A stretch of 64,000 bases of DNA. Source: Ruminococcus sp. GTDB taxonomy: Bacteria; Bacillota; Clostridia; Oscillospirales; Acutalibacteraceae. The stretch is taken from assembly GCA_017473955.1 (NCBI GenBank), contig JAFUIK010000031.1:1-64000 (forward strand), read 5' to 3'. The stretch's first letter is position 1; the number at the start of each line of letters is the position of its first letter. Below, piece by piece: positions 47,451 through 56,134 of this stretch. Position numbers and translations under genes: made by a program. The notes below the pieces were generated by a model. That model did not search any database. It saw nothing but the letters and a program-made list of their open reading frames with translations, and had not been told where the DNA came from.

Positions 47451-48294
47451 GAAAAACTTCAATTCTATTCAAAATTTCTCAGTTCCTCAAAATTGGATTG
47501 ATAACGCAGTAAATATCCCGAAAACGGCGAAGAAAAAACCACCTGTAATCTTTGTCAATTTTTCTAAGACCTTGGTAGCAGTTGCGTCGTTAGTGCTTGT
47601 ATGTTGTATCAGTCTTGTAGTTTTCTTTATGAACAACAATAACGCTGTCCCGTCTGTTTTAGTTATTGAAACAAAGGGCACGTCAGGTGTTTTTGAAACT
47701 GATGAACACACACAACATAACAGTGAAAACAATTCTTCAACACAAGGCACTTCAAAAACAGAAAATATAAAAGATGCATCTTCTGCATTAACAAAACCTA
47801 CATCAGATACAGACACACAAATGCCGACTTTGCCTGTCGAGCCAACAGAAAAACCGATAATTGAACCGAGTGAAGGCTCAAGTTTACCAACTGAGTCGGG
47901 TGATGATCTCCCTCTGGCTCCAATGCCTACTGATGGTATGGTTGAACCTAGTGAAGGATATTGGCCTGTTGACCCGACTAACCCTGAAGTTCCGGGTATA
48001 CCACCTACAGAAAACAGGGATGACGAGTATGTTGCAATTGTTGTGCCAAAGAGTAAGCTCACACAAAATTGTAAGGTTTACTGTCTGACCTATTTTAACG
48101 GCGAGCTATGTTCAAGCTCAGACTTATTTTCAAGTCAGAATGAGACTGAAATAACATTTATCAGTTCGTCATTGTTACACGTAAAATACTATCCGTTTAA
48201 AAAGGGAGTTATAGCAACACAGGGTGTTTATTACTTCTATTTTTACAACGAGAATTATGAGCTTGTTGCTCAAGAAAGTAGAATTTACCGTTAG
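47443..48294 (+). CDS. Putative membrane anti-sigma factor / sensor (pair 3)
   Basis: The product is 283 aa. N-terminus NKKNFNSIQNFSVPQNWIDN, nearly the same pattern as pair 1 (FNSI...P..W), a transmembrane helix (about 43-65), a long Thr/Ser/Pro/Glu-rich linker and a C-terminal domain (AIVVPKSKLTQNCKVYCLTY... VKYYPFKKGVIATQGVYYFYF) close to pair 2. The linker is the longest of the three. The ATG at 47443 follows GGAGGTG; earlier ATGs at 47434-47440 are alternatives. Confidence 0.8.
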   Translation: MNKKNFNSIQNFSVPQNWIDNAVNIPKTAKKKPPVIFVNFSKTLVAVASLVLVCCISLVVFFMNNNNAVPSVLVIETKGTSGVFETDEHTQHNSENNSSTQGTSKTENIKDASSALTKPTSDTDTQMPTLPVEPTEKPIIEPSEGSSLPTESGDDLPLAPMPTDGMVEPSEGYWPVDPTNPEVPGIPPTENRDDEYVAIVVPKSKLTQNCKVYCLTYFNGELCSSSDLFSSQNETEITFISSSLLHVKYYPFKKGVIATQGVYYFYFYNENYELVAQESRIYR

Positions 48295-48341
48295 TTTATA
48301 AGAATGGGTGCTCCTAACCTGAAATAAATATCCGACGAAAG

Positions 48342-48368
48342 AGTCATAGCTTATGCTGTGGCTTTTTT
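48342..48368 (+). terminator. Terminator after pair 3
   Basis: AGTCATAGC / GCTGTGGCT with two G-T pairs and a 4-nt loop, then TTTTT. Confidence 0.75.
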
Positions 48369-48404
48369 GTTGTAAAAATAAATGTAAAAATTTTGATTTT
48401 CTAC

Positions 48405-48433
48405 TTGTTGTGCCATACTATCAGTGTTATAAT
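48405..48433 (+). promoter_or_regulatory. Sigma-A promoter of the LRR-dockerin gene
   Basis: TTGTTG (48405-48410), 17-nt spacer, TATAAT (48428-48433). It does not match the ECF motif. Confidence 0.7.
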
Positions 48434-48485
48434 GTACATAAATTTAAGTCAAAAATTTACATATAAAAAATTAAGGTGGAAGATT

Positions 48486-49313
48486 ATGAAAAAGTTATTG
48501 CCGTTATTACTAAGCGTAGTTGTAGTCATAAGCATTTTAGCAGGAGTTGCGTTAAGTTCAACTGCTACCGATGCTGAGCCTGTTTATTATGTAAGCGGTG
48601 ACTACACTTACGTTCTTGTTAACTCTACTGATGCGAAAATTGTCGGTTACAGTGGAGCGGATACAGAGCTTTCTGTTCCTGAAACGCTTGACGGTTATAT
48701 TATAGTAGGCATCGACGATTTTGCATTTATGCAGAACACAACCCTAAAAAGTGTGACTTTACCGTTAACAATCTCAAATGTTGGTGAGTACGCTTTCCTT
48801 GAAACCGAGCTCGACTCTGTAACTTTCTTAAATGAAGATTGTGTGATTTTTGATAGCGAATACACTGTCTCTCCTACAGCCACAATCTACGGCTATGATA
48901 ATTCAACAGCTCAAGCTTATGCTGAAAAATACGAGAGAACGTTTGAGTCTCTGGGTGAGGTTCCTGTAAGACCAACATATATACCGACTGAGCCTGTGAC
49001 CCAAGCTCCTACTGATGTACCAACAGAGGTACCTACAGATATTCCGTCAGAAACAACAGATAATGTGACTCAAGCTCCTACCGAACTTGACACCCAGGCA
49101 CCTACACAAGAGCCGTTTATCTTAGGCGACGTTGACGGCGACAAAGATGTTTCTGTTATGGACGCAACAGCTATCCAGCTTCATGTTGCATCATTACAGC
49201 CAATTGATGAGGATAAATTACCTGCAGGAGATGCTGACAGAGACGGTGACGTTTCTGTTTTGGATGCAACTCAGATTCAGCTTTTCGTAGCCAAACTTAT
49301 CGATTCACTTTAA
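48486..49313 (+). CDS. Secreted LRR (BspA-like) protein with dockerin
   Basis: The product is 275 aa. Signal peptide about 1-27, then one or two BspA-type leucine-rich repeats (IVGIDDFAFMQNTTLKSVTLP, NVGEYAFLETELDSVTF), a TIYGYDNSTAQAYAEKY repeat-end motif, a Thr/Pro-rich linker, and a C-terminal dockerin (GDVDGDKDVSVMDATAIQLHV and GDADRDGDVSVLDATQIQLFV, ending LIDSL). AAGGTGG fixes the start at 48486. BspA-like repeats often bind host or matrix proteins. Its dockerin is nearly the same as that of the gene at 54092. Confidence 0.85.
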   Translation: MKKLLPLLLSVVVVISILAGVALSSTATDAEPVYYVSGDYTYVLVNSTDAKIVGYSGADTELSVPETLDGYIIVGIDDFAFMQNTTLKSVTLPLTISNVGEYAFLETELDSVTFLNEDCVIFDSEYTVSPTATIYGYDNSTAQAYAEKYERTFESLGEVPVRPTYIPTEPVTQAPTDVPTEVPTDIPSETTDNVTQAPTELDTQAPTQEPFILGDVDGDKDVSVMDATAIQLHVASLQPIDEDKLPAGDADRDGDVSVLDATQIQLFVAKLIDSL

Positions 49314-49327
49314 TTTTCATAACATTC

Positions 49328-49354
49328 AAGGGCTATCCATAATCGGATAGCCCT
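49328..49354 (+). terminator. Terminator after the LRR-dockerin gene
   Basis: AAGGGCTATCC / GGATAGCCCTT with a T run. Confidence 0.9.
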
Positions 49355-49628
49355 TTTTGTATGTCTAAAAGATAATACGACGTACAAGCTCATATTGTCC
49401 CTGTGGTGGTTAAATAAACGTTGATTACTAATTATATATTTTTCTTATTAGCACATAAACTACCTTTTTTTCCGTTTTGTGCACATTAATTCCCTAATGA
49501 TGTTTGTTTTCGGTTATTTTAAGATTTTTCAGCTATAATCTCACTTGTAAGTTAAAAACACATAAAACTTCACCGAATAAAACAAATTCGGGGTACAAAA
49601 AACATTTATTTAAAAGGGGTAATTTAAA
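49355..49628. other. Intergenic stretch without a gene
   Basis: AT-rich, 274 nt. TATAAT near 49534 may be a -10 for the secreted protein gene, without a clear -35. Otherwise nothing seen. Confidence 0.5.
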
Positions 49629-50222
49629 ATGAAAAAAACAGTATCAATCATTCTTATCGCAACATTAGCAGTATCAAGTGCAGTAGGCGTAGCAGCAGGT
49701 GTTTCAAAGTATTTATCAAGTAACACTTCAGCACAGCTTGAAACAAGACCTACAATTACTCAAAAGGTTACTGAAACAAGTAAGCCTACAGTAGCTCAGA
49801 CTCAGACAGAAACAAAGGTTGAAAACACATACGTTGAAGAGGATACACCGGTTGTGCAGACAAAAGTAGAAGATGATTACGATATTTCAGTAGTAAATAC
49901 TTGTTATCGTAATATGAGCAATCCTGACCACTGCTCTATCGAAATAAACAACCAGTACGGCAACACATTAGATTTTACTATCACTTCATCAAATGAAAAT
50001 TATTCAAAAATCGCTACAGCTAACGTGAGTGTTACATTCGACAATGTAGATGAGTACGGCATTCCATACGGCACAAGCTCTTTTGAATACACAGATTCTT
50101 TTGGTTCTTCCGGTACAGGCGTGATTGACTTCAACTCATGCAGAATTATTTTAGACATTAATCAGGAGTACAACTCAGGTTCACCTTGGAACATTTCTAA
50201 TGCTTCAGGTAAGTTCCTTTAA
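49629..50222 (+). CDS. Secreted protein of unknown function
   Basis: The product is 197 aa. A signal peptide or membrane anchor (about 1-24), a Thr/Gln/Val-rich linker with repeated ETK/TQT, and a C-terminal domain of about 110 residues (VVNTCYRNMSNPDHCSIEI... SFEYTDSFGSSGTGVIDF) that looks beta-rich and that I do not recognise. AAAGGGG upstream. The overall layout (anchor, Thr-rich linker, small beta domain) echoes the sensor proteins at 46034 and 47443, without sequence identity. Confidence 0.75.
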   Translation: MKKTVSIILIATLAVSSAVGVAAGVSKYLSSNTSAQLETRPTITQKVTETSKPTVAQTQTETKVENTYVEEDTPVVQTKVEDDYDISVVNTCYRNMSNPDHCSIEINNQYGNTLDFTITSSNENYSKIATANVSVTFDNVDEYGIPYGTSSFEYTDSFGSSGTGVIDFNSCRIILDINQEYNSGSPWNISNASGKFL

Positions 50223-50245
50223 TAATAAATAATATAAATCATAAG

Positions 50246-50282
50246 AAAACAGGACTGCACATTTTGTGAACAGTCCTGTTTT
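50246..50282. terminator. Bidirectional terminator
   Basis: AAAACAGGACTG / CAGTCCTGTTTT, 12-bp stem, between convergent genes (ends at 50222 and 50298). Confidence 0.9.
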
Positions 50283-50297
50283 TGTATTACAAGTTAA

Positions 50298-52085
50298 TTA
50301 TTCAGTTTCTAAATCTGCTTTAAGCTCAATTCCTAAAACATCAAGACTTTCTTTGTCAACGCTTGCAGGACATTCGCTCATAAGCTCACTCGCATTTTGA
50401 ACCTTAGGGAAGGCTGTAACATCTCTAAGCGAATCGCACTTGCACAAAATCATAGCAATTCTGTCTAAGCCGATGCCCATACCGCCGTGTGGTGGTGCAC
50501 CGTACTTGTACGCTTCTACTAAGAAGCCGAACTTTGCCTCGATTTCTTCGTCAGTAAGTTTAAGTGCTCTGAACATCTTCTGCTGGAGCTCGTAGTCAGT
50601 GATACGGATTGAACCGGAGCTAAGCTCTGTGCCGTTTAATGTAAGGTCATAAGCCTTAGCAATAACCTTGCCCTTGTCGGTGTCAAGGTACTCTAAGCAC
50701 TCTTCCTTAGGCATAGTGAAAGGATGGTGCATAGCAACCCACTCGCCGCTTTCTTCGTCGTACTCGAAGAACGGGAAGTCAACAATCCATACGAATTTGA
50801 ATACGTCAGGGATGATGTCGAGCTTTTTAGCAACGTTAAGTCTTAGAGCTCCGAGTGTTGGGAGTGTAACGTTATCTTTATCAGCAACGATTAAAACAAC
50901 GTCGCCTTTTTCTGCATTTAATGTTGAAAGAATATTTTCGAGCTCGCCCTCTTTCATAAATTTAGCGAAAGAGCAAGCAGGTGTATCCTCAACCCATCTT
51001 ACAAACGCAAGACCCTTAGCACCGATACCACGAACGAACTCTGTTAATTTGTCAATTTCTTTACGAGTGAGAACAGAAGCCGCACCCTTTGCAACGATAG
51101 CTCTAACCGAACCGCCGTTATTAACAGCGTCAGTGAACACCTTAAAGTCGCAGTCCTTAACGAGGTCAGATAAATCCTGAATCTGCATATCAAAACGCAC
51201 GTCAGGCTTGTCCGAACCGTATTTGTTCATAGCGTCTTTGTATGTCATACGCTCAAACGGTGTTTCTAAATCCTGGTTAAGCACTTCTTTAAATAAACGT
51301 TTAAACAAACCCTCGTTGATTTCTAAGATGTCTTCAACGTCTACGAAAGAAAGCTCCATATCAATCTGAGTAAACTCAGGCTGACGGTCAGCACGCAAGT
51401 CTTCATCTCTAAAGCACTTAGCGAGCTGGATATAACGGTCAAATCCTGATAACATCAAAAGCTGTTTGTAAATCTGTGGTGACTGAGGAAGTGCGTAGAA
51501 TTTGCCGTTGTGAATACGTGAAGGAACAAGGTAATCTCTTGCACCCTCAGGAGTAGACTTGATAAGCATTGGAGTTTCAATCTCGATGAAACCGTTCTCA
51601 TAGAAATAGTCTCTTGCAACTTTTGCAATTTTTGAACGCAGATAAAGGTTGTCAAAAAGCGGTTTTCTTCTTAAATCGAGGTATCTGTATTTAAGTCTGA
51701 TATCTTCGCTTGTTTTACAGTCATCTACAATTTCGAAAGGAGGTGTCTGAGCTTTTGAAAGCACTCTTAAATCAGTAACTTCGATTTCGATGTCGCCTGT
51801 AGCAACCTTGTCTGTTTTTGAACTACGCTCACGAACGTATCCTTTAGCACAAAGGACATATTCGCTTCTTGCCGAAAAAGCCTTTTCAAAAATTTCTTTA
51901 GCTGTAGAGTCATTGAACGCAAGCTGTACAATACCTGTGCGGTCTCGTAAATCAATAAAAATAAGCTGACCTAAATCACGCTGACGCTGTACCCAACCGC
52001 AAACGGTAACTTCTTTGTCAACGTCGGTGATTCGAAGGTCACCGCAGTAATGTGACCTTTTAAGTCCTGTCATAAATTCTGCCAT
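50298..52085 (-). CDS. aspS: Aspartyl-tRNA synthetase
   Basis: The product is 595 aa, bacterial-type with OB-fold anticodon domain, class II core (motif 2 FRDEDLRADRQPEFTQIDME), the GAD insertion, and motif 3 GAPPHGGMGIGLDRIAM. It charges tRNA-Asp, and possibly tRNA-Asn if no AsnRS exists. AAGGAGTGA upstream of the ATG. It follows hisS by 16 nt in an operon, common in firmicutes. Confidence 0.98.
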   Translation of the reverse strand: MAEFMTGLKRSHYCGDLRITDVDKEVTVCGWVQRQRDLGQLIFIDLRDRTGIVQLAFNDSTAKEIFEKAFSARSEYVLCAKGYVRERSSKTDKVATGDIEIEVTDLRVLSKAQTPPFEIVDDCKTSEDIRLKYRYLDLRRKPLFDNLYLRSKIAKVARDYFYENGFIEIETPMLIKSTPEGARDYLVPSRIHNGKFYALPQSPQIYKQLLMLSGFDRYIQLAKCFRDEDLRADRQPEFTQIDMELSFVDVEDILEINEGLFKRLFKEVLNQDLETPFERMTYKDAMNKYGSDKPDVRFDMQIQDLSDLVKDCDFKVFTDAVNNGGSVRAIVAKGAASVLTRKEIDKLTEFVRGIGAKGLAFVRWVEDTPACSFAKFMKEGELENILSTLNAEKGDVVLIVADKDNVTLPTLGALRLNVAKKLDIIPDVFKFVWIVDFPFFEYDEESGEWVAMHHPFTMPKEECLEYLDTDKGKVIAKAYDLTLNGTELSSGSIRITDYELQQKMFRALKLTDEEIEAKFGFLVEAYKYGAPPHGGMGIGLDRIAMILCKCDSLRDVTAFPKVQNASELMSECPASVDKESLDVLGIELKADLETE

Positions 52086-52101
52086 TTTTAGTCACTCCTT
52101 A

Positions 52102-53394
52102 TTATAACTTCTCGTTTTGTGCATCAAAAAGTGCATCATAAAACTGTGTTAGGAAATTTTCATCAAGCGAGATTTCTCTCTGCTCGCCCGACTGCATATT
52201 TTTAAGCTTAGCTTTGTTTTCCTGTATTTCGTTGTCGCCGATTACAATCGAGAATTTTGCACCGATTTTGTCAGCATACTTCATCTGTGCTCTAAGTCCT
52301 CTGCCGACAACGTCACATTCAGCGTAGAGTGATGCTGAACGCACCATCTGTGTAAGCTCGAACGCCTTAGCCTGAGCGTCATCTCCCATTGATGCAAAGT
52401 AAATATCACAGGTAGCTGGCTTTTCAATTTCAATACCCTGTGCATCCATAAGCATTAAAAGTCGCTCGATACCTAAAGCAAAGCCTAAAGACGGCATATG
52501 CTGTCCGCCTAACTCTTCAATCAAACCGTCATATCTTCCGCCACCGCAAACAGTAGCCTGTGCACCGATGTCAGTTGATACGAATTCAAATACAGTTTTT
52601 GTATAGTAGTCAAGACCTCTAACGATTGTCGGGTTGACTATGTATTCTACTCCTGCTTTTGTAAGCAGAGCCTTGACCTTTTCAAAGTGGTCAGCACACT
52701 CGTCACAAAGGTAGTCGAGCACCTTTGGAGCATCTTCTGCAATCTTAGAACAAATCGGAGATTTACAGTCGAGAATACGCATTGGATTCCTCTCGAGTCT
52801 GCCTAAACAAGTTTCGCAAAGCTCGCCTTTTGAGTTTTCAAAATACTCTTTTAACGCTTCGTGGTACTTTTTGCGACACTCTGGGCAGCCGATTGAGTTA
52901 AGCTCAAGGCGTAAATTCTTAATCTGTAAGCGGTCAAAAATTGACTTAGCCGCACAAATAAGCTCTGCATCAGCCGTCGGGTTAGAAGTGCCGTAGCACT
53001 CAAGACCGAACTGGTGAAATTCGCGTAAACGACCAGCCTGTGGCTTTTCGTAACGATAGCAAGAGACAAAGTAGCTCGCTTTTACAGGTAAGCCGTCGTT
53101 ATAGATAGCGTGCTCAAGGAGTGCTCTTGCTGCACCTGCTGTGCCCTCAGGTCTAAGTGTGATTGACTCTCCACCCTTTGTGTCGAAAGTGTACATTTCC
53201 TTTTGAACAACGTCGGTAGTTTCACCAACACCGCGAGAGAATAACTTTGTGTGCTCAAAAACAGGTGTTCTGATTTCTTTATATCCAAAAGCGGACGACT
53301 CCTTACGCATAATATCCTCGACAAACTGCCAACGGTAGCTGTCCTTTGGGAGAACGTCCTCTGTTCCTCTGACTTTTTTAGTGAGTATAGCCAT
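52102..53394 (-). CDS. hisS: Histidyl-tRNA synthetase
   Basis: The product is 430 aa. Motif 2 REFHQFGLECYG, HisRS signature GRYDGLIEELGG and motif LGFALGIERLL, then the C-terminal anticodon domain (VGRGLRAQMKYADKIGAKF). A CxxC...CxxC-like set (CRKK, CLGR, CDEC) in the insert may bind zinc. First gene of hisS-aspS; no T-box leader is seen in the short upstream region. Confidence 0.97.
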   Translation of the reverse strand: MAILTKKVRGTEDVLPKDSYRWQFVEDIMRKESSAFGYKEIRTPVFEHTKLFSRGVGETTDVVQKEMYTFDTKGGESITLRPEGTAGAARALLEHAIYNDGLPVKASYFVSCYRYEKPQAGRLREFHQFGLECYGTSNPTADAELICAAKSIFDRLQIKNLRLELNSIGCPECRKKYHEALKEYFENSKGELCETCLGRLERNPMRILDCKSPICSKIAEDAPKVLDYLCDECADHFEKVKALLTKAGVEYIVNPTIVRGLDYYTKTVFEFVSTDIGAQATVCGGGRYDGLIEELGGQHMPSLGFALGIERLLMLMDAQGIEIEKPATCDIYFASMGDDAQAKAFELTQMVRSASLYAECDVVGRGLRAQMKYADKIGAKFSIVIGDNEIQENKAKLKNMQSGEQREISLDENFLTQFYDALFDAQNEKL

Positions 53395-53435
53395 TTTTTT
53401 CAGCCTCTTTTCAGTACAAACTTATCTAGTATATA

Positions 53436-53463
53436 ATATATCACATTTTCTCCGGTTTTCCAA
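53436..53463 (-). promoter_or_regulatory. Sigma-A promoter of hisS-aspS
   Basis: Minus strand TTGGAA (53463-53458), 16-nt spacer, TATATT (53441-53436). Confidence 0.65.
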
Positions 53464-53484
53464 TAGGTAGATAATAATTTTTAA

Positions 53485-53919
53485 GGAATTGCAGGAGCAA
53501 GCACTAGCTTACCTGTTATGTTACAATAAAAAAATGGTAGTAATCAACATTGGGTACTTGTGATAGGTGCAAGCGACAATTCTCTTTCTACAAGCTCTTT
53601 TATATGTATTGATCCTGTTACCGGTACTGAGAGAACCCTCAATAACTGTTGGGCGTTTGGTCACACTGTGAGCAATGAGTGTAAATTTGAGGTGAAAAAT
53701 AAAGAGGATATTTCTCCCGAATTAATGCTTGGTGATGTAGATGGTGACAAGGATATCTCGGTTATGGATGCAACCTTAATTCAGCTTGCTATTTCAAGAC
53801 AGGTTACCTTAACAGATGTGCAGATTAACGCTGCTGATACTGACCAAGATGGCGATATGAATATTATGGACGCAACTGCAATTCAGCTTTACGTTGCAAA
53901 GATTATTACAGAGTTTTAA
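53485..53919 (+). pseudogene. Remnant of a C39-like peptidase with dockerin
   Basis: In one frame, with an in-frame TAA at 53527, the DNA reads GASTSLPVMLQ, stop, KNGSNQHWVLVIGA, then ICIDPVTGTERTLNN and a two-repeat dockerin (GDVDGDKDISVMDATLIQLAI and DTDQDGDMNIMDATAIQLYV). PVMLQ.k.g..HWVlV.G is the His half of a C39-type peptidase; the Cys half and any signal peptide are missing. A GTG at 53560 could still start 119 aa, but no ribosome site or secretion signal goes with it. So I read it as a 5'-truncated, decayed dockerin protease. Confidence 0.6.
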
Positions 53920-53937
53920 CTCAATACTTATAAAACT

Positions 53938-53960
53938 ACAGCTCCCGTTGAGGGAGCTGT
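53938..53960 (+). terminator. Terminator after the dockerin remnant
   Basis: ACAGCTCCC / GGGAGCTGT, then TTTTC. Confidence 0.85.
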
Positions 53961-54091
53961 TTTTCGTTGTATTATATTACTTAAATTTACGCTGTGTTCA
54001 TACATTTTGGAAATTATTATGCTAAAATGCAATTATAAACTTGAAATCAGCTTAATGATATAGCATAATATCTTCAAAAGGAGGACGTGTG

Positions 54092-55540
54092 ATGAGAAAA
54101 ATCATTAGTACGTTGCTCGTGGTTATTATTTTGGCGAGCATTATTGTGATACCTGCAAATGCGGCGGTATCATCCGCGACAATCGAAAGAGCAGTGCAGT
54201 GGGCTATTGATACCGCTAATGATGACAGCCACGGATATTCTCAGGCTAATCGTTGGGGTAATCCTGACTATGACTGTGCGTCTTTTGTAATTTCGGCATT
54301 CAGGAGTGCTGGCTTTGAGCTAAAAAATGCAGTTCATTGTGGTAATATGAAACAGCCTTTTATTGACGAAGGCTTTGAGTGGATACCGAGCTCTCAAATT
54401 GACCTTAGTACTTCTAAGTACTTAAAGCGTGGCGATATTCTGCTTAATACAAGAAGTCATACCGAGATATACATCGGTGATAATACGCAGGTTGGAGCTC
54501 ACGATGGTACTTATGATATTTTCGACTACAACGACCCGGGTGATTCTACCGGTCAGGAAATCTGCCCTGTTAAATACAACAACTGGTCTAACTGGGAGGG
54601 TATTTTGCGTTACCCTGCCGAGGACCCGATTGATATTGGCGATTCGTTTTACGCTACTATCGTTAACAACTCAACGGGTAAGGCGTTAACAAATGATTCG
54701 GACGCGAATTGCGAAAATCGTAATGTAACTATTCGCTCTTTAACAGGCGAGAAAAATCAGCTTTGGAAGTTTGAAAAAAGAGAAAACGGCTCTTACAAAA
54801 TATCCAGCGTTTTCAACGACCTAGCACTCGATGTAACTAAAGCGGGCACCACCGCAGGCACAAACGTCAGCGTGTATTTTTCAAATGATAAGCCTGCTCA
54901 GCAGTGGAATGTATACGGCGAAGAGGGTATGTATCGTCTAAAACCAATGTGTAATCAGCTTGCACTTGATATAGCTTCGGGTGATGCCGACGGTACTAAT
55001 GTCAGAATGTGGACAGACAACAACGCATCAACCCAATATTTCAGTATAAATAAGTTGTCATCACCTCAGGGAACTTACGTTGAATGTGCTCCCGGCACAT
55101 CGTTTACTCAGACCTCGCTTTGGTGGAATATGACACTGTACACTGATTCGTACGATGTCGAAATTTATGCGACAGAGATAAACAACGAAGAGCCGTATAA
55201 AACATTTACTGATTTAAAGGAAACCTACTGTCAGCTTGAATTGCCTGCCGGAGAATACAAGGCGATAGTTTACAGCAAGAATGTTGTGGGTGAAACTAAG
55301 AGTATCAATGAAGCTGTGTTCACAGTTGAAAAAGGCACAGGCTACAAGGTAGGCGACGTTGACCTTGACGGAGATATTTCTGTTTTGGATGCAACAGAAA
55401 TTCAGCTTTATTTGGCACAGTTCAAACAGCTTAACTACGGCCAGCTTGAACTTGCCGATGCAGATAAAGACAGCGATGTATCTGTCTTAGATGCAACACA
55501 AATCCAGCTCTTTATAGCAAGACTGATTGACTCACTGTAA
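54092..55540 (+). CDS. Secreted NlpC/P60-like hydrolase with ricin-B lectin and dockerin
   Basis: The product is 482 aa. Signal peptide about 1-25; a cysteine-peptidase/amidase domain (about 28-175) with Cys in YDCASFVISAF and His in SHTEIYIGD; a ricin-type beta-trefoil (about 185-325) with repeated Q.W motifs (NQLWKF, AQQWNVY); an Ig-like stretch; and a C-terminal dockerin (GDVDLDGDISVLDATEIQLYL and ADADKDSDVSVLDATQIQLFI). It probably cuts peptidoglycan or bacterial walls while the lectin binds glycan. AAGGAGG fixes the ATG at 54092. Confidence 0.88.
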   Translation: MRKIISTLLVVIILASIIVIPANAAVSSATIERAVQWAIDTANDDSHGYSQANRWGNPDYDCASFVISAFRSAGFELKNAVHCGNMKQPFIDEGFEWIPSSQIDLSTSKYLKRGDILLNTRSHTEIYIGDNTQVGAHDGTYDIFDYNDPGDSTGQEICPVKYNNWSNWEGILRYPAEDPIDIGDSFYATIVNNSTGKALTNDSDANCENRNVTIRSLTGEKNQLWKFEKRENGSYKISSVFNDLALDVTKAGTTAGTNVSVYFSNDKPAQQWNVYGEEGMYRLKPMCNQLALDIASGDADGTNVRMWTDNNASTQYFSINKLSSPQGTYVECAPGTSFTQTSLWWNMTLYTDSYDVEIYATEINNEEPYKTFTDLKETYCQLELPAGEYKAIVYSKNVVGETKSINEAVFTVEKGTGYKVGDVDLDGDISVLDATEIQLYLAQFKQLNYGQLELADADKDSDVSVLDATQIQLFIARLIDSL

Positions 55541-55565
55541 ATTAATAACGAAAAATGAGCACAAG

Positions 55566-55592
55566 AAAGCCCGTATCAACGATACGGGCTTT
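55566..55592. terminator. Terminator after the NlpC/P60 gene
   Basis: AAAGCCCGTATC / GATACGGGCTTT with a 3-nt loop, between convergent genes. Confidence 0.9.
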
Positions 55593-55676
55593 TGTATATG
55601 TGTTAATATGAACGTCTAAAAAGACGCTATACCACCTTGCTGGGAAAACCAAAAATTTACGGAACTAATTATTTTT

Positions 55677-56072
55677 TTATCTAACGATATTTCTCCAGTC
55701 AAGGTCACCACGCTCAAGGCCGTGGATAAGAACTTCGCCTGTCGCAATGTTTGTAGCAAACGGAATGTTGTGCATATCGCAAAGGCGGAGCAGGTTGATG
55801 TCATTTGGCTCGTGTGGCTTAGGGGTGAGTGGGTCGCGGAAGAACAGCAACATATCAATTTCGTTGCAAGCGATACGTGCAGCAATTTGCTGATCGCCAC
55901 CTTGTGAACCACCGAGGAAGTTCTGAATTTCGAGGCCTGTTGCCTCGCTTACCATCTTGCCTGTAGTTCCTGTGGCACAAAGGTTGTGTCTGCTCAGAAT
56001 TCCGCAGTAGGCGATACAAAACTGTACCATCAGTTCTTTTTTCTCGTCGTGTGCAATTAGTGCGATATTCAT
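55677..56072 (-). CDS. mgsA: Methylglyoxal synthase
   Basis: The product is 131 aa. Phosphate-site GTTGKM, the catalytic Asp in [24 protein letters not shown] with the second Asp, and the C-terminal RGDLDWRNI. It converts dihydroxyacetone phosphate to methylglyoxal, a bypass when phosphorylated sugars build up. GGAGG upstream. Last gene of the mre-PBP2-minD-mgsA run, a known firmicutes order. Confidence 0.95.
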   Translation of the reverse strand: MNIALIAHDEKKELMVQFCIAYCGILSRHNLCATGTTGKMVSEATGLEIQNFLGGSQGGDQQIAARIACNEIDMLLFFRDPLTPKPHEPNDINLLRLCDMHNIPFATNIATGEVLIHGLERGDLDWRNIVR

Positions 56073-56134
56073 AGATATTCCCTCCTGAACAAAAAATCCT
56101 AAAATAAAATCCTAAAATTATATAATGAAAAAGA

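Noticed and set aside
47487..48062. 191-codon minus-strand frame opposite the pair-3 sensor gene
   Set aside because: Shadow of the repetitive Thr/Ser/Pro linker on the other strand; no ribosome site or promoter.
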